Shown here piece after piece: positions 17,367 to 27,036 of a stretch of DNA of 64,000 nucleotides (positions are counted from its first letter, which is position 1; each line of letters starts with the position of its first letter). The position numbers were made by a program, and so were the translations under genes. Origin of the DNA: Bacteroidia bacterium (lineage in GTDB: Bacteria > Bacteroidota > Bacteroidia > Cytophagales > Cyclobacteriaceae); the NCBI GenBank assembly GCA_030432655.1, contig JAUILA010000014.1, positions 1-64,000 on the forward strand, written 5' to 3'. Under the pieces are notes generated by a model. It saw nothing but the letters and a program-made list of their open reading frames with translations, was not told where the DNA came from and made no database searches.

Positions 17367-18402
17367 TGTGCTCCTTATCTTTAATTGCCTGACTTAAAAT
17401 TAAGGATATCGCACCAACAATAATAATAACCAGTGTCTGCCATCCGTGAAAAATAAACGTGAAAGCCACTGCCTTGTCCTGCGGCAGGCCATAAAGCATA
17501 ACCAATCCGAGCGGTACAAGGATATGGAAACTCCCGGCCCCTCCCGGAAGTGGCAGGGCCATGGCAATACCACCGATGACAAATATGGTCAATGCAGCAA
17601 AAATCCCCAGCACCGAAGTTTCAGGAAACGCCAGCATAACCAGGTACATCATCATGTAATAGAGTATCCAGATCAGTACACTGTAAAAAATGAAAAGCCC
17701 GCGCTTCTCCAGCCGAAATACACTTAGTAAGCCACTTTTAAGTCCGCGTAAGGCCTTGCGGGTTTTACTCATCAGGCGAAGGGTTAACATTCTGCGGGAT
17801 TTTAGAAAGTAGCGCAACAGGAAATACAGCCCCGCTACAAACACGAGCGCACCCACGCCAAGCATCCAGTAGAAACTGGAATTGCCGCCATTCCCGCCCC
17901 CGGTGAGGTCACGGATCTGGTCTGACTGGAAAAAATAAAGGAGATTATCCAGTTCTATCAGGAAAGAAGCGGCAATCAGGGTCAGCAGGAAGAAAAGATC
18001 TATAACCCGCTCAGCCACCACTGTTCCCAGGGAAATTTCGACCGGTGTATTGTTAAGCCGATAGAGATTATAACAGCGCGAGACCTCTCCGCCCCTGGGA
18101 ATAACCAGGTTGATAAAGTACCCTACCATCACCGAAAGAAAGCCGTGAAACGTATTAGCTTTCTGTCCGACCGGATGCAGCAACAATTTCCAGCGCTCTG
18201 CGCGTACCAGGTGAGATAGTATCGCTGCCACTCCTGATGCAAAAAGATAGGGTTTGTCTGCCGTTTTCCAGACGCCTGCCAGAAAACCCCATTTGGACTG
18301 GCCCTCCTGTACTTCTATATTGATAAAAGACAGCCACAGCAGAAAAGCCGTAACTGCAATCATGAGTAGATACTTTAAAACCTGCCGGCTTTTCTTGCGC
18401 AT
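17296..18402 (-). CDS. Lysylphosphatidylglycerol-synthase-like flippase-domain membrane protein (UPF0104)
   Basis: 368 residues with about eight membrane helices, including the motif [22 protein letters not shown] and [24 protein letters not shown], which match the transmembrane half of MprF-like proteins. The soluble aminoacyl-transfer domain of MprF is absent, so it likely moves or binds a lipid rather than modifying it. Located between panD and rfaE2; the 3' end overlaps rfaE2. Function not established. Confidence 0.85.
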   Translation of the reverse strand: MRKKSRQVLKYLLMIAVTAFLLWLSFINIEVQEGQSKWGFLAGVWKTADKPYLFASGVAAILSHLVRAERWKLLLHPVGQKANTFHGFLSVMVGYFINLVIPRGGEVSRCYNLYRLNNTPVEISLGTVVAERVIDLFFLLTLIAASFLIELDNLLYFFQSDQIRDLTGGGNGGNSSFYWMLGVGALVFVAGLYFLLRYFLKSRRMLTLRLMSKTRKALRGLKSGLLSVFRLEKRGLFIFYSVLIWILYYMMMYLVMLAFPETSVLGIFAALTIFVIGGIAMALPLPGGAGSFHILVPLGLVMLYGLPQDKAVAFTFIFHGWQTLVIIIVGAISLILSQAIKDKEHIEVDKEKNHGPGQTGEKSIAMEN

Positions 18403-18408
18403 AGATAA

Positions 18409-18759
18409 TCAGTTGGACAATCGGTTATTATTATCAGGAAATATAACGGTCGGTTTAAACGATTTGGCCTCTTCGAAATCCATTGACGCATACGAGATGA
18501 TGATAATTATATCACCGACCTGCACCCGTCGGGCGGCAGGACCGTTCAGGCAAACCTGCCCGGAATCCCTTTCTCCCTTAATTACATAGGTTTCAATGCG
18601 CTCTCCGTTATTTACATTGACAATCTGTACCTTTTCCCCCTCAATAATGTTTGAAGCTTCCATCAACGCCTCATCTATCGTGATACTGCCTACATAGTGC
18701 AGTTCAGCCTGAGTGACCTTCACACGATGAATTTTCGACTTTAATACTTCTATGAACAT
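18409..18759 (-). CDS. panD: Aspartate 1-decarboxylase proenzyme
   Basis: Makes beta-alanine for pantothenate. It self-cleaves between Gly24 and Ser25 (YVGSI), leaving a pyruvoyl group; both residues and the upstream [10 protein letters not shown] are present, as are [11 protein letters not shown] and [10 protein letters not shown]. 116 residues, normal length. It lies 5 bases downstream of panC, so the two are co-expressed and supply the two steps that converge on pantothenate. Confidence 0.97.
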   Translation of the reverse strand: MFIEVLKSKIHRVKVTQAELHYVGSITIDEALMEASNIIEGEKVQIVNVNNGERIETYVIKGERDSGQVCLNGPAARRVQVGDIIIIISYASMDFEEAKSFKPTVIFPDNNNRLSN

Positions 18760-18764
18760 AATTC

Positions 18765-19616
18765 TTACAATGATCCTCCAAGGATCAGGTTATCTATTAA
18801 TCTAATCTTACCTACATATGCGGCTACACATAGCGCAACCCTGTTCTTGTCAAAAACGTTCGTCTGCCTTGCCAAAGTTTGCGCACTGACCGCTTCAAAA
18901 TACTCCGGCTCAAGTCCATTCTCCCGGAGAAAATTAATTCCTTCCTTGTGCACCTCTTCCCAGCGCTCTCCCGATTCAAGCATTTTCGCTGATCTGCTGA
19001 GCATCTTATATATGTTTACCGCCCGGTTTTTTTCCTCCTGGCTTAGCCGCAAATTCCTGGAAGACATGGCCAGGCCGGTTTCTTCCCGATAAATCGGAAT
19101 GCAGCGCAATTTAGTCCGGAATCCCAGATCTTTCACCATTCGCTCAATCAAAAGGAACTGCTGAAGGTCTTTCTGTCCGAAGTAAGCCCGGTCAGGATTA
19201 ACCGCATTCAACAGCTTGGCAACAACCATCGCTACGCCGTTAAAATGCCCCGGCCTGAATTCACCTTCCATTATCCCTTCCATGTCACCGAACCCGATGC
19301 GAATTACCGGATCTTCAACATACATAATTTCATCATCCGGGACAAAAACAGCATGACAGCCATTCTGTTCCAGTATCCTGAGATCTTCTGCCTCCTGCCT
19401 CGGATAATTCTCCAGGTCTTCTGCATTGTTAAACTGGGTCGGATTAACATAAACCGAACAAATAACAATATCATTCTCCTCAAGGGCGTTCGAAAGTAAG
19501 GATAAATGTCCCTGATGGAGGGCTCCCATAGTTGGCACAAGGCCTGTCGAACGGCCCTGACATCTATGTGCAGAAAGGTAATTTCCCAAAGAATCAATAT
19601 CTCTGAAAACCTCCAT
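18765..19616 (-). CDS. panC: Pantothenate synthetase
   Basis: Joins pantoate and beta-alanine using ATP. Seen: [15 protein letters not shown] near residue 25 (HxGH motif), [21 protein letters not shown], and the KMSKS-like loop [11 protein letters not shown]. Length 283 is typical. First gene of a minus-strand run panC-panD-flippase-rfaE2-metallopeptidase; a -7 box lies 33 bases before the start. Confidence 0.97.
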   Translation of the reverse strand: MEVFRDIDSLGNYLSAHRCQGRSTGLVPTMGALHQGHLSLLSNALEENDIVICSVYVNPTQFNNAEDLENYPRQEAEDLRILEQNGCHAVFVPDDEIMYVEDPVIRIGFGDMEGIMEGEFRPGHFNGVAMVVAKLLNAVNPDRAYFGQKDLQQFLLIERMVKDLGFRTKLRCIPIYREETGLAMSSRNLRLSQEEKNRAVNIYKMLSRSAKMLESGERWEEVHKEGINFLRENGLEPEYFEAVSAQTLARQTNVFDKNRVALCVAAYVGKIRLIDNLILGGSL

Positions 19617-19648
19617 CTATACAGACTTGGTTGGTGATAAAATGGACG

Positions 19649-19656
19649 CAAACTTA
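19649..19656 (-). promoter_or_regulatory. -7 box for the panC operon
   Basis: Minus-strand TAAGTTTG fits TAnnTTTG; identical to the box before the PiT gene. It diverges from the box at 19700. Confidence 0.45.
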
Positions 19657-19699
19657 GCTTTTTCCAAATACAAACCGTGGATAAAAGCTAAAAAATTTG

Positions 19700-19707
19700 T
19701 ATTTTTG
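19700..19707 (+). promoter_or_regulatory. -7 box for the GT5-like gene
   Basis: TATTTTTG fits TAnnTTTG, 33 bases before the ATG at 19741. Confidence 0.45.
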
Positions 19708-19740
19708 TGTCTTGTTTTAGCAAATCAAATCCCTTAATAT

Positions 19741-20547
19741 ATGTCAAAACTTCGTATTCTTTATGTAGCCAGTGAGATCAATCCATTTCTTAAAACTTCT
19801 GAAGTTGCAGAATTTGTAAGAAAGCTTCCACAGGCTATGCAGGAAAGAGGTATGGAGATCAGGATCCTCGTACCGAGGTTCGGTCTGATCAACGAGCGCA
19901 AGAACAGATTACATGAAGTAGTAAGACTGTCGGGTATCAATATTCCTGTAGGCGAAGAAGAAAAGCCCCTTATCATAAAGGTGGCTTCCATTCCAAATGC
20001 TAAGTTGCAGGTATATTTCATCGATAACGAAGATTATTTTCACAGAAAATCTGTTTTCCATGATAAGGAGAATAATTTCTATGAAGATAATGATGAGCGG
20101 GCTATTTTCTTCTGTAAAGGAGTGATAGAGACCGTTAAGAAGCTGGGCTGGGCGCCGGATGTGGTACACTGTAATGACTGGATGACCAGTTTGATTCCGT
20201 TGTATTTGAAGTCCACCTATAAGAATGATCCGCTTTTCAAAAACACTAAGTCTGTTTTTACCGTATACGATAATGCCTTCAAGCATAAGTTCAATGAGGA
20301 CCTGCTTGAAAAGGTAAAAATGATGGATATCGAAGACAGTATGCTGGCCAACCTGAAAACGGCTGACTATAAAGGCTTCATTAAGCTGGGCATGGAATTC
20401 TCCGATGCGGTCATAAAAGCTGAGGAAAACAGCACACTTAACGGTATGTTTGAGGAAATGACTGAGGAGAAGAAATTCGAGGTAATTGAGAAAGACGATA
20501 ATTTTACAGATTCATACTTCAACTTATATAATGAACTTGTGGGCTAG
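19741..20547 (+). CDS. Half-length glycogen/starch synthase-like protein (GT5 N-terminal domain only)
   Basis: 268 residues matching only the N-terminal Rossmann domain of glycogen synthase: LRILYVASEINPFLKTSE opens it, then RILVPRFG, YFIDNEDYF and DVVHCNDWMTSLIPLYLK. The ADP-glucose binding KTGGL loop reads KTSEV, and the whole C-terminal GT-B domain with the catalytic residues is missing. This half-protein occurs next to panC/panD and DUF4270/glmS in Bacteroidota, so it is conserved rather than a recent truncation. It is unlikely to make glycogen; role unknown. The DUF4270 gene starts inside its last codons (17-base overlap). Confidence 0.85.
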   Translation: MSKLRILYVASEINPFLKTSEVAEFVRKLPQAMQERGMEIRILVPRFGLINERKNRLHEVVRLSGINIPVGEEEKPLIIKVASIPNAKLQVYFIDNEDYFHRKSVFHDKENNFYEDNDERAIFFCKGVIETVKKLGWAPDVVHCNDWMTSLIPLYLKSTYKNDPLFKNTKSVFTVYDNAFKHKFNEDLLEKVKMMDIEDSMLANLKTADYKGFIKLGMEFSDAVIKAEENSTLNGMFEEMTEEKKFEVIEKDDNFTDSYFNLYNELVG

Positions 20548-21958
20548 GAAACTAGGGCTGGTACTTGTATCAGCCCTGTTATTTTTTTCGTGCGGAAACG
20601 ATGATCTTACAACAATTGGACTCCCCCCTGAAAATAACCTGGGGATTTTTTTTGTGGAAATTCCGGTAGAGGATGTTGTCAGCCAGGTATGGGTGAATGA
20701 TATCAGCAGCATGAACAGCAGTACGGTTTTTGCCGGGCAGTATACTGATCCGGACCTTGGACTGATCACTGCGCAGAACTTTGCTGAACTGCAGCTTCCT
20801 TCTGAAAATCCGGGCAAAGTCCTGGAAGAGGATGCGGTGATTGATTCACTCGTCCTTGAAATGCGTATTAGTAATGCGTACGGGGTTGACTTTTCCACAA
20901 CTATGCAGACGATCGAATTGTACCAGATGACGGATACAATCAGAACGTTTGAGATGTCCTATTATAATGATTCAAAACAGGATGTGGGAATGAAACTGGG
21001 GGAGGAATCCTTCATGTTATTTAAGGATTCCCTCAATCTGCAATTCACTGATACGGATTTACCTGATTCTTCTGCCCAGCGTGCTTTATATGATGCTCAG
21101 GGCAGGTACATTTATAAGACCAATATCCGGCTGGATGATGCATTCGCCAACCAGTTCTTTACGGACATGAAGGACACCACGGAAAATTCAATATTCAGTT
21201 CAAGCATTAACTTCTCTGACTATTTAAAAGGATTTCGTCTGAGTGGCGTCCCTGGTAATTCTGCAGTTATAAGCTATAACCCGAACAGTACGTATTCGGC
21301 CCTGGTATTGTATTATACCCAGACTGTAGATGGGGAAACAGTACACAGTTCCATTCGGTTTACCTATAATCCTGCCATCTATTATAATAATGTCACCCCG
21401 AATGCTGAAATTGACTGGATGGGTGGCGCATTAGATGGTTTAGACAGCTTTTATACTCCATTCGAATCTTCAAATTCCAGGGCCTACGTGCAGGCAGGCA
21501 CCAACCTGTTCATGAAACTGGATATGTCAATTTTTAACAATTTTGCGGATACGCTGCAAAACCCGATTATTCAGAATGCGGAACTGGTGCTCGAGTCTCC
21601 CTTTATGGAATCTGCTGAGGATTCAAACCTCCCCTTACCGGAGCTCTTAAGTGTGACAGTTACATCACTGGATTCCCTGGAAAGTGGTTATTTCCAGTCC
21701 AACCAGGAAGTTGCTTCCGACCTTCCCTCCAATATGGAATACGATGAGGATCAGGGACTTTACAAAGTCGAATTCCCTGTGTATCTTCAAACCCTCGTTA
21801 ACAACAATAACGTGTATGACCAGATCATCTTTTCGCCCATTACGACGAGTTCGTTTACCGGTTCTCTCAAACAGGATAATACTGCGTTTGACAGGTTGGT
21901 GGTTGAGAAGTCGAATATTAAGATCCGGTTGTATTATACAATTCCCAACTCCAATTAA
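20531..21958 (+). CDS. DUF4270-family lipoprotein
   Basis: 475 residues from ATG at 20531. MNLWARKLGLVLVSALLFFSC is a lipoprotein signal with Cys at residue 21, followed by GNDDLTTIGLP, typical of DUF4270 proteins of Bacteroidota. The remainder is beta-rich and acidic, with Tyr/Asn repeats, suggesting an outer-membrane or surface lipoprotein. Function unknown. It overlaps the GT5-like gene upstream and is 9 bases from glmS, an order I recognise from other Bacteroidota. An upstream in-frame start would put the signal peptide inside the protein and is rejected. Confidence 0.85.
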   Translation: MNLWARKLGLVLVSALLFFSCGNDDLTTIGLPPENNLGIFFVEIPVEDVVSQVWVNDISSMNSSTVFAGQYTDPDLGLITAQNFAELQLPSENPGKVLEEDAVIDSLVLEMRISNAYGVDFSTTMQTIELYQMTDTIRTFEMSYYNDSKQDVGMKLGEESFMLFKDSLNLQFTDTDLPDSSAQRALYDAQGRYIYKTNIRLDDAFANQFFTDMKDTTENSIFSSSINFSDYLKGFRLSGVPGNSAVISYNPNSTYSALVLYYTQTVDGETVHSSIRFTYNPAIYYNNVTPNAEIDWMGGALDGLDSFYTPFESSNSRAYVQAGTNLFMKLDMSIFNNFADTLQNPIIQNAELVLESPFMESAEDSNLPLPELLSVTVTSLDSLESGYFQSNQEVASDLPSNMEYDEDQGLYKVEFPVYLQTLVNNNNVYDQIIFSPITTSSFTGSLKQDNTAFDRLVVEKSNIKIRLYYTIPNSN

Positions 21959-21967
21959 CCAGAAACT

Positions 21968-23803
21968 ATGTGTGGAATCGTCGGATATATCGGGCCCAGG
22001 CAGGCCCACGAGGTGGTTATTAAAGGCCTCGAAAGATTGGAATACCGGGGTTATGACAGTGCCGGCATTGCACTGATCAATAATGGCCTCAACGTATATA
22101 AGAAAAAAGGAAAGGTTTCGGACCTGAAGGAACATCTGAACGGGCGTGAGCTTGACAGCCGGATTGGCATTGGCCATACCCGTTGGGCAACTCACGGAGA
22201 ACCTAATGATGAAAATGCACACCCGCATTATTCGCAATCCCGGAATCTTGCGATCATCCACAATGGAATTATAGAAAACTATTCTTCTCTGAAGCAGGAA
22301 CTCCTTAATAAGGGTCATTCATTTCTAAGTGAAACGGATTCTGAAGTCCTGATCCATTTTATTGAGGATATCCGTGATAATAATGACTGCTCCCTGGAAG
22401 AGGCTGTACGCCTTGCCCTGACAAAAGTTGTGGGCGCTTATGCCATCGTCATCATGGATGGAAGCAACGACAACCAGATCATCGCCGCCCGCAAAGGAAG
22501 TCCGCTTGTGATCGGTGTTGGCAAAGATGAATTTTTCCTGGCTTCAGATGCCACGCCTATTGTTGAATATACCAACGAAGTAGTCTACCTGAACGACCTG
22601 GAAATAGCCATTATTGAAAATAATGAGCTGAAAATCAAGAATACCCAGGATATCCCTACCACCCCTTATATCCATACGCTGGATATGGAACTGGAAGCAA
22701 TTGAGAAGGGTGGGTACGAACATTTCATGCTCAAGGAAATTTTCGAACAGCCCCGCTCTATCGGTGACTGTATGCGCGGTCGTCTGGATGCCAATAAGGG
22801 AAGACTCGTTCTTGGAGGAATCCGGGAGTATGCGAATAAACTTACCAATGCAGACAGGATTATCATCGTTGCCTGCGGTACGTCCTGGCATGCCGGTCTG
22901 GTTGCGGAATATTTCTTCGAGGAGTTTTGCAGGATACCGGTGGAAGTGGAATACGCCTCGGAATTCCGTTACAGAAATCCTGTGATCAACGAGGGTGATG
23001 TGGTCATATGCATTTCCCAGTCAGGAGAGACTGCGGATACTCTGGCTGCAATCGAATTAGCCAAGTCGAAGGGTGCCATTATCTTTGGTGTTTGTAATGT
23101 AGTAGGTTCCAGCATAGCACGCGCTACCCATGAAGGTGCCTATACACACGCCGGACCTGAGATTGGGGTGGCCAGTACAAAAGCCTTTACCGCTCAGCTG
23201 ACGGTATTGAATATGATCGCCCTGCAGGTGGCCCATTCACGGGGAACCATTACCGAAAGCAGGTATCATGAGTTACTGGTAGAGCTGGAGAATATACCTT
23301 CAAAAGTGGAAAAAGCGCTCGAGCTGGATGATAAGATCCGCGAAATATCTGCGCTTTTTAAAGATGCAAGAAATTTTCTCTACCTCGGAAGAGGATTTAA
23401 CTTCCCCGTAGCCCTGGAAGGTGCCCTGAAATTAAAAGAGATCTCCTACATACACGCGGAAGGATATCCGGCGGCAGAAATGAAGCACGGCCCGATCGCA
23501 TTGATCGATGAGGAAATGCCGGTGGTGTTTATAGCCACCCGGGACAGTTCGTATGATAAGGTGGTTTCCAATATTCAGGAAGTAAAAGCGCGGAAAGGAA
23601 AGGTGATTGCTATCGTGACCGAAGGAGACGCTTTAATCCCGGAAATGGCCGAATTTGTCATTGAGGTTCCCAGAACGGATGAAGCCATGATGCCGTTGGT
23701 ATCGGTTATCCCGCTGCAGTTGCTGTCATATCACATCGCAGTAATGCGCGGTTGTAATGTAGATCAGCCAAGGAACCTTGCCAAATCTGTAACGGTCGAA
23801 TAA
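21968..23803 (+). CDS. glmS: Glutamine--fructose-6-phosphate aminotransferase (isomerizing)
   Basis: Makes glucosamine-6-phosphate, the entry to amino sugars for peptidoglycan and LPS. MCGIVGYIG supplies the N-terminal cysteine nucleophile; HTRWATHGEPNDENAHPH and the DSEVLIHFIED region belong to the glutaminase half. Two SIS domains follow (ACGTSWHAG, CISQSGETADT, STKAFTAQ; then GRGFNFPVALEGALKLKEISY), and the tail ends PRNLAKSVTVE as in the family. 611 residues is normal. Ends the GT5-DUF4270-glmS run; an intrinsic terminator follows. No glmS ribozyme is expected or seen. Confidence 0.97.
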   Translation: MCGIVGYIGPRQAHEVVIKGLERLEYRGYDSAGIALINNGLNVYKKKGKVSDLKEHLNGRELDSRIGIGHTRWATHGEPNDENAHPHYSQSRNLAIIHNGIIENYSSLKQELLNKGHSFLSETDSEVLIHFIEDIRDNNDCSLEEAVRLALTKVVGAYAIVIMDGSNDNQIIAARKGSPLVIGVGKDEFFLASDATPIVEYTNEVVYLNDLEIAIIENNELKIKNTQDIPTTPYIHTLDMELEAIEKGGYEHFMLKEIFEQPRSIGDCMRGRLDANKGRLVLGGIREYANKLTNADRIIIVACGTSWHAGLVAEYFFEEFCRIPVEVEYASEFRYRNPVINEGDVVICISQSGETADTLAAIELAKSKGAIIFGVCNVVGSSIARATHEGAYTHAGPEIGVASTKAFTAQLTVLNMIALQVAHSRGTITESRYHELLVELENIPSKVEKALELDDKIREISALFKDARNFLYLGRGFNFPVALEGALKLKEISYIHAEGYPAAEMKHGPIALIDEEMPVVFIATRDSSYDKVVSNIQEVKARKGKVIAIVTEGDALIPEMAEFVIEVPRTDEAMMPLVSVIPLQLLSYHIAVMRGCNVDQPRNLAKSVTVE

Positions 23804-23828
23804 ACTGAGAACATCAGTAATAAGTTGA

Positions 23829-23855
23829 GACCCCGTAATACCCCGGGGTTTTTTA
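23829..23855 (+). terminator. Intrinsic terminator of glmS
   Basis: ACCCCG / CGGGGT stem with an 8-base loop followed by six Ts, 26 bases after the glmS stop. The last bases overlap the stop codon of the convergent gene. Confidence 0.85.
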
Positions 23856-24509
23856 TTGTGCGCTCAGATAGCAGCGCTTGAGTTCAGGGCAGACCCGGTA
23901 ACGCTGGTCCCCTGTATCCTCAAACAATGCGGTGAGCGTTTCATACACATGGGAGATCCCTATTTTTTCGGCCCACTCAAAAGGACCTTGCGGATATCCG
24001 GTCCCCAATTTCATGGCAAGGTCTATACTCTCCCGGTCAGAGGTGCCCTCCTCAACCGTAAAAAACGCTTCATTAATGATCATACATATAACCCGGGGAG
24101 CCACCATCCCGACCCGGTCCTCCACGTGCTCCCAGTCTATACCGAGCGAATTAAGTTCACCAAAATCAGGATGCTCCTCCATCGATGTTACCTCCCATAA
24201 GGCGCGGTCAACAAATCCGGGCAATCCATTGAAACCACCGATTCGGGCGGTCCATCCGCCGGATACAAACCATAATTCCGCCAGGGTGGATTTTACATTA
24301 TTCAGCAGGATCAATGGCCCATTTACATCTTTATAGAGCTCTATAACCTCCGGCTGCTCATCAAATGTAAAATCAAGGATCAGGTCATATTCCTGAAGAT
24401 CCCCATCATAAAAATGAACATCCGGTGCATAAGTAAACCCGTCATTCTCCCCCAGTTTTTTGGTCAGTTCCTGAAAATTTACATCGGTACCGAAAACTAA
24501 TAAGCGCAT
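23853..24509 (-). CDS. Degenerate 3-hydroxyacyl-CoA dehydrogenase-family protein
   Basis: 218 residues. The last about 100 residues fit the C-terminal domain of 3-hydroxyacyl-CoA dehydrogenases (RVICMIINEAFF, then LGTGYPQGPFEWAEKIG). The N-terminal part starts like a Rossmann strand (MRLLVFGTD) but lacks the GxGxxG NAD loop and is far shorter than in true enzymes. I therefore call a family member with probable loss of NAD binding rather than an active dehydrogenase. A full-length paralogue is encoded at 60852. It is a single minus-strand gene convergent with glmS with its own -7 box. Confidence 0.75.
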   Translation of the reverse strand: MRLLVFGTDVNFQELTKKLGENDGFTYAPDVHFYDGDLQEYDLILDFTFDEQPEVIELYKDVNGPLILLNNVKSTLAELWFVSGGWTARIGGFNGLPGFVDRALWEVTSMEEHPDFGELNSLGIDWEHVEDRVGMVAPRVICMIINEAFFTVEEGTSDRESIDLAMKLGTGYPQGPFEWAEKIGISHVYETLTALFEDTGDQRYRVCPELKRCYLSAQ

Positions 24510-24527
24510 ATAATTGTAGATTTAAGA

Positions 24528-24535
24528 CAAAAATA
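24528..24535 (-). promoter_or_regulatory. -7 box for the 3HCDH-like gene
   Basis: Minus-strand TATTTTTG fits TAnnTTTG, 18 bases before the ATG; same sequence and spacing as before the AraC gene. Confidence 0.45.
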
Positions 24536-24555
24536 GAAATTAATTTCACTGCTTA

Positions 24556-24933
24556 ATGAAATCCATCATCAATACCCATAACGCCCCGGCACCTATTGGC
24601 CCGTATAACCAGGCGATCCTGGTGCATAATACGCTATACGCATCCGGACAGATCTGCCTGGACCCGGTTACAGGCAACCTTGTGAATGCAAGTATTGAAG
24701 AAGAGACGAAACAGGTGATGAAAAACCTTGAACAAGTGCTTATATCAGCCGATTTTACGCTCGGGAATGTGGTAAAATGTACGATCTTCGTTAAGGACAT
24801 GAACCAGTTTGCCGCCATTAACGACGCCTATGGCAGTTTTTTCCCGAGCGATGCACCGGCCAGGGAAACCGTTGAAGTAAGCCGCCTGCCTAAAGATGTT
24901 AATGTTGAAATCTCCTGCATTGCCGTGCGGTAA
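24556..24933 (+). CDS. RidA-family enamine/imine deaminase
   Basis: 125 residues matching YjgF/RidA: APAPIGPYNQAI near the start, LYASGQICLDPVTG, the catalytic-region Arg in APARETVEVSRLP (PARxxxxV pattern) and VEISCIAVR at the end. RidA trimers hydrolyse reactive 2-aminoacrylate-type intermediates from PLP enzymes. Stop and start of the next gene overlap by one base (TAATG), indicating coupling. Confidence 0.93.
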   Translation: MKSIINTHNAPAPIGPYNQAILVHNTLYASGQICLDPVTGNLVNASIEEETKQVMKNLEQVLISADFTLGNVVKCTIFVKDMNQFAAINDAYGSFFPSDAPARETVEVSRLPKDVNVEISCIAVR

Positions 24934-25433
24934 TGAACCTTATTCCAAGACAGACCGAAACAGTAATATCACCGCTCACTCCTGCCATGATCAGCAGGCG
25001 CCTGGACAGCCTGACCGCAAGCCCGTCGCTACGCAGCAACCGGTTTGACAAGGACAAGCTTTTCCAGGGCAAGGTCGGTAACTATTCGTTCGTTGTGTCC
25101 CGGAAAATATCACATCCCAATAATTTCATACCCCTGGTAAATGGAACCGTTGAATCCACTTCAAAAGGGTCGATCATTTTCATTAAATATACATTGTTCA
25201 GGAGTTCACTGTTGTTTCTGTCATTTGCCATAATCATAGCTGTGCTGATCGGTATTGCCTTTATCTTCACCGGACTGCCCTGGCTGTACAGCATTACCGC
25301 CTTTGCCTTCGGATTGGCCAATTACCTGGTGACACTGCTCAACTTTAACCGGCAGGTGCGGATAACCCATGAATCACTCCTCAATACCCTTAACATAGAC
25401 GATGAGGATATCGATGATCCGTCTTATTTTTAG
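24933..25433 (+). CDS. Conserved-looking two-helix membrane protein, function unknown
   Basis: 166 residues: a polar N-terminal half containing GKVGNYSFVVSRKISHPNNF and two membrane helices (about residues 90-110 and 115-135), then an acidic C-terminus with DDEDIDDPSYF. The arrangement (small soluble part plus a hairpin of helices) is seen in many uncharacterised Bacteroidota proteins. No domain recognised. It starts at the last base of the ridA stop and its own 3' end touches the gltX promoter. Confidence 0.7.
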   Translation: MNLIPRQTETVISPLTPAMISRRLDSLTASPSLRSNRFDKDKLFQGKVGNYSFVVSRKISHPNNFIPLVNGTVESTSKGSIIFIKYTLFRSSLLFLSFAIIIAVLIGIAFIFTGLPWLYSITAFAFGLANYLVTLLNFNRQVRITHESLLNTLNIDDEDIDDPSYF

Positions 25434-25441
25434 TAATTTTG
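25434..25441 (+). promoter_or_regulatory. -7 box for gltX
   Basis: TAATTTTG fits TAnnTTTG, starting at the base after the preceding stop codon and 33 bases before the gltX ATG. Confidence 0.45.
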
Positions 25442-25474
25442 CGACCCGAAAAAACCAGGATAAAGCATTAGGAA

Positions 25475-27025
25475 ATGGAAAAAGAAGTTCGAGTCAGATT
25501 TGCACCCAGTCCTACCGGAGCGCTTCACATTGGAGGGGTGCGTACCGCGTTGTATAACTACCTGTTTGCACGAAAGAACCAGGGCAAATTCATCCTGAGA
25601 ATAGAAGATACAGATCAGTCAAGGTATATTGACGGCGCCGAGGAATACATCAGCGAGGCACTCAACTGGCTGGGGATCATTCCCGATGAAAGCCCGCGTA
25701 AGGGTGGTCCGTACGGACCGTACAGGCAGTCTGAGCGAACCAGCATTTATCAGGAATATGCAGAAAAACTGCTCAGCGAAGGGAATGCATACTACGCTTT
25801 CGATACCCCGGAGGAACTGGAGGAAATGCGCGAACGCCTCAAAGCAAACCGGGTTGACACTCCTCAGTATAATACGATCACCCGGATGCAGATGAAAAAT
25901 TCGCTGACCATGAGCGAGGAAGAAGTCCGCCAACGCATTGAAGCTGGTGAACCTTATGTGATTCGGCTTAAAGTTCCCCGAAAAGAAGACATCCGTCTGA
26001 ATGATATGGTCCGGGGCTGGGTTATGGTCCATTCTTCGGCTATTGATGACAAAGTGCTGATGAAATCTGATGGCCTGCCCACCTACCACCTGGCCAATGT
26101 GGTGGATGACCACCTGATGAAAATCACCCATGTGATCCGCGGGGAGGAATGGCTGCCAAGTGCTCCGCTCCATGTGTTACTATACAAGTTCCTGGGCTGG
26201 GAAGACAGCATGCCGCAGTTTGGACATTTACCCTTGCTGCTGAAACCTGATGGAAACGGGAAACTCAGTAAGCGGGACGGAGACAAACATGGGTTCCCCG
26301 TATTCCCGATAGAAGGTCATTTCCCGGGTAAAAAGGGAATGCCCGAACAGTTTGACGGCTTCAGGGAAGCCGGCTACCTGCCGGAAGCAACCTTGAATTT
26401 CCTTGCTTTCCTAGGCTGGAACCCGGGCACCGACCAGGAGTTGTTTACTGTTGAGGAACTCACAGATGCCTTTACGGTGGAGCGTATTGGAAAATCAGGC
26501 ACCAAATTCGACATCGAAAAAGCTAAATGGTATAACCAGCAATACCTGAAAGAAAAGAGTGACGAAGATTTGTCACATTACCTGGAGAATGACCTGAAGC
26601 AGGCCGGCACCGATCCGAACGGGATAAACCTGACTAAAGTTTGCCGTTCCATGAAGGAACGTATCACCTTCCCCCAGGATATTTACAACGGGGCCAGGTT
26701 CTTCTTTGAGGCGCCTGATACGTATGACGAAAAAATGGCTTCGAAAAAATGGACTCCGGAGGCGGTGGAGGTACTTGAAGCATTTGCCAGCGAAGCCGAG
26801 GCAGCATCCACCTTTGACGCGGCAACCGCAAAATCCATTTTAAACAACATTATTGAGCAAAAAGGCGTTAAATTAGGACAGGTGATGCCCGCATTACGTT
26901 TGGCCGTAACCGGCAGCGGAGCAGGTCCTGACCTGATGGATATATTGGAAATCCTTGGAAAAGACCGCGTGGCACACCGGATCAGGAAAGCTTCTGAAAA
27001 GCTTCCGGTCGCATCACAGGGATAA
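25475..27025 (+). CDS. gltX: Glutamyl-tRNA synthetase
   Basis: Class I synthetase charging tRNA-Glu. RFAPSPTGALHIGG carries the HIGH motif (residues 7-20), KLSKRDGDKHG the KMSKS loop (about residue 263). 516 residues, slightly longer than E. coli (471); an insertion follows KMSKS (FPVFPIEGHFPGKKG), which I believe is common in Bacteroidota. The C-terminal anticodon-binding part is present. Heads a run with a small conserved protein and an AIM24-like gene. Confidence 0.97.
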   Translation: MEKEVRVRFAPSPTGALHIGGVRTALYNYLFARKNQGKFILRIEDTDQSRYIDGAEEYISEALNWLGIIPDESPRKGGPYGPYRQSERTSIYQEYAEKLLSEGNAYYAFDTPEELEEMRERLKANRVDTPQYNTITRMQMKNSLTMSEEEVRQRIEAGEPYVIRLKVPRKEDIRLNDMVRGWVMVHSSAIDDKVLMKSDGLPTYHLANVVDDHLMKITHVIRGEEWLPSAPLHVLLYKFLGWEDSMPQFGHLPLLLKPDGNGKLSKRDGDKHGFPVFPIEGHFPGKKGMPEQFDGFREAGYLPEATLNFLAFLGWNPGTDQELFTVEELTDAFTVERIGKSGTKFDIEKAKWYNQQYLKEKSDEDLSHYLENDLKQAGTDPNGINLTKVCRSMKERITFPQDIYNGARFFFEAPDTYDEKMASKKWTPEAVEVLEAFASEAEAASTFDAATAKSILNNIIEQKGVKLGQVMPALRLAVTGSGAGPDLMDILEILGKDRVAHRIRKASEKLPVASQG

Positions 27026-27036
27026 TCAATAACCAA

